DNA of 6,779 nt, taken from NCBI GenBank assembly GCA_905233805.1, contig CAJOER010000052.1, positions 1 through 6,779 of the forward strand. Reading direction: 5' to 3'. Shown piece by piece: positions 6,604 to 6,779 of the stretch. The position numbers and the translations under genes are program-made. How positions within the stretch are numbered: position 1 is the first letter of the stretch; each line of letters begins with the position of its first letter. The notes beneath the pieces were generated by a model. It worked only from the letters and a program-made list of their open reading frames with translations. It was not told the origin of the DNA and did no database searches. The stretch comes from an uncultured Eubacterium sp. GTDB taxonomy: Bacteria > Bacillota > Clostridia > Oscillospirales > Acutalibacteraceae.

Positions 6604-6779
6604 ATGGATAATAAATACGATATGAAAAAGCTTACAAGACAGTGCGCCGCCGAGGGCGCCGTGCTGCTTAAAAACGACGGTATACTTCCGTTTAAAAGCG
6701 GAACGAAGCTCTCTCTCTTCTCGCGCATAAACGAGGAGTGGCTCTGCCGCGGCTACGGCTCGGGCGGCAGCGTAAAGCA
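6604..6779 (+). CDS. Second GH3 family protein, N-terminus only, probably with reversed domain order
   Basis: Only the first 58 codons are in the window. From residue 14 the protein reads CAAEGAVLLKNDGILPF, then a Lys/Ser-rich turn, LSLFSRI, and GYGSGGSVK. This matches the opening of the GH3 alpha/beta sandwich domain; the corresponding stretch in the neighbouring enzyme is ARESLVLLENKDYLPL at residues 335-350, after the barrel. Here it occurs almost at once after the Met. The gene therefore encodes either the permuted GH3 architecture (sandwich first, barrel later), known from some rumen-clostridial beta-glucosidases, or a protein lacking the barrel. The AEGAVLLKN and GSGG pattern is typical of the permuted group as I recall it. 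There is no signal peptide. It follows the first GH3 gene by 11 bases and shares its operon. The catalytic residues lie beyond the right edge. Confidence 0.85.
   Translation, partial: MDNKYDMKKLTRQCAAEGAVLLKNDGILPFKSGTKLSLFSRINEEWLCRGYGSGGSVK

Noticed and set aside
1..6779. CRISPR array, tRNA, riboswitch, insertion sequence or integrase
   Set aside because: No spaced direct repeats, cloverleaf-like sequence, terminal inverted repeats, transposase or recombinase motifs were found; the only two intergenic gaps over 30 bases are explained by the terminator and the divergent promoters.

Overview
The window reads as part of a chromosome from a member of the Firmicutes, most likely an uncultured gut-type Clostridia. 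That is an inference from several signs: strong AGAGG-type Shine-Dalgarno sites, sigma-A-like promoters in AT-rich gaps, a hairpin-plus-T-run terminator, mixed GC content with frequent ATA and AAA codons, and a glycoside hydrolase family 3 (GH3) gene set. No RNA genes, insertion sequences, integrase genes, CRISPR arrays or long repeats were seen.

Layout. (1) Bases 1-974 (+) hold the 3' part of an MFS permease resembling the organophosphate:phosphate antiporter (OPA) group. (2) Bases 977-1008 form a hairpin terminator in the short gap between this gene and the convergent next one. (3) Bases 1013-2029 (-) encode a membrane-anchored alkaline-phosphatase-superfamily phosphodiesterase/phosphatase. 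(4) Bases 2030-2152 are a divergent control region with two back-to-back sigma-A promoters; a perfect 7-3-7 inverted repeat lies on the rightward -10 box. (5) Bases 2153-6779 (+) are a tightly packed operon: an endonuclease/exonuclease/phosphatase (EEP) fold hydrolase, a 512-aa protein of no family I recognise, a complete GH3 enzyme of the beta-xylosidase/beta-glucosidase type, and the first 58 codons of a second GH3 protein whose domain order appears reversed.

How it may work together. The rightward operon looks like an intracellular glycan-processing cluster: none of its proteins has a signal peptide, and the complete GH3 enzyme and the EEP protein are cysteine-rich, as expected for cytosolic proteins. 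The two GH3 enzymes would trim imported oligosaccharides or glycosides. The unknown protein has a strand/helix rhythm like a TIM barrel followed by a beta-sandwich, and may be a new carbohydrate-active enzyme. The EEP hydrolase heading the operon, and the divergent extracytoplasmic phosphoesterase, suggest that the substrate carries phosphate ester or phosphodiester groups; this is only a hypothesis. The transporter is convergent and outside the operon, so its link to the rest is weaker still.

The most interesting items are the unrecognised 512-aa protein, the pairing of a phosphoesterase-type enzyme with two differently built GH3 enzymes, and the candidate operator on the operon promoter.
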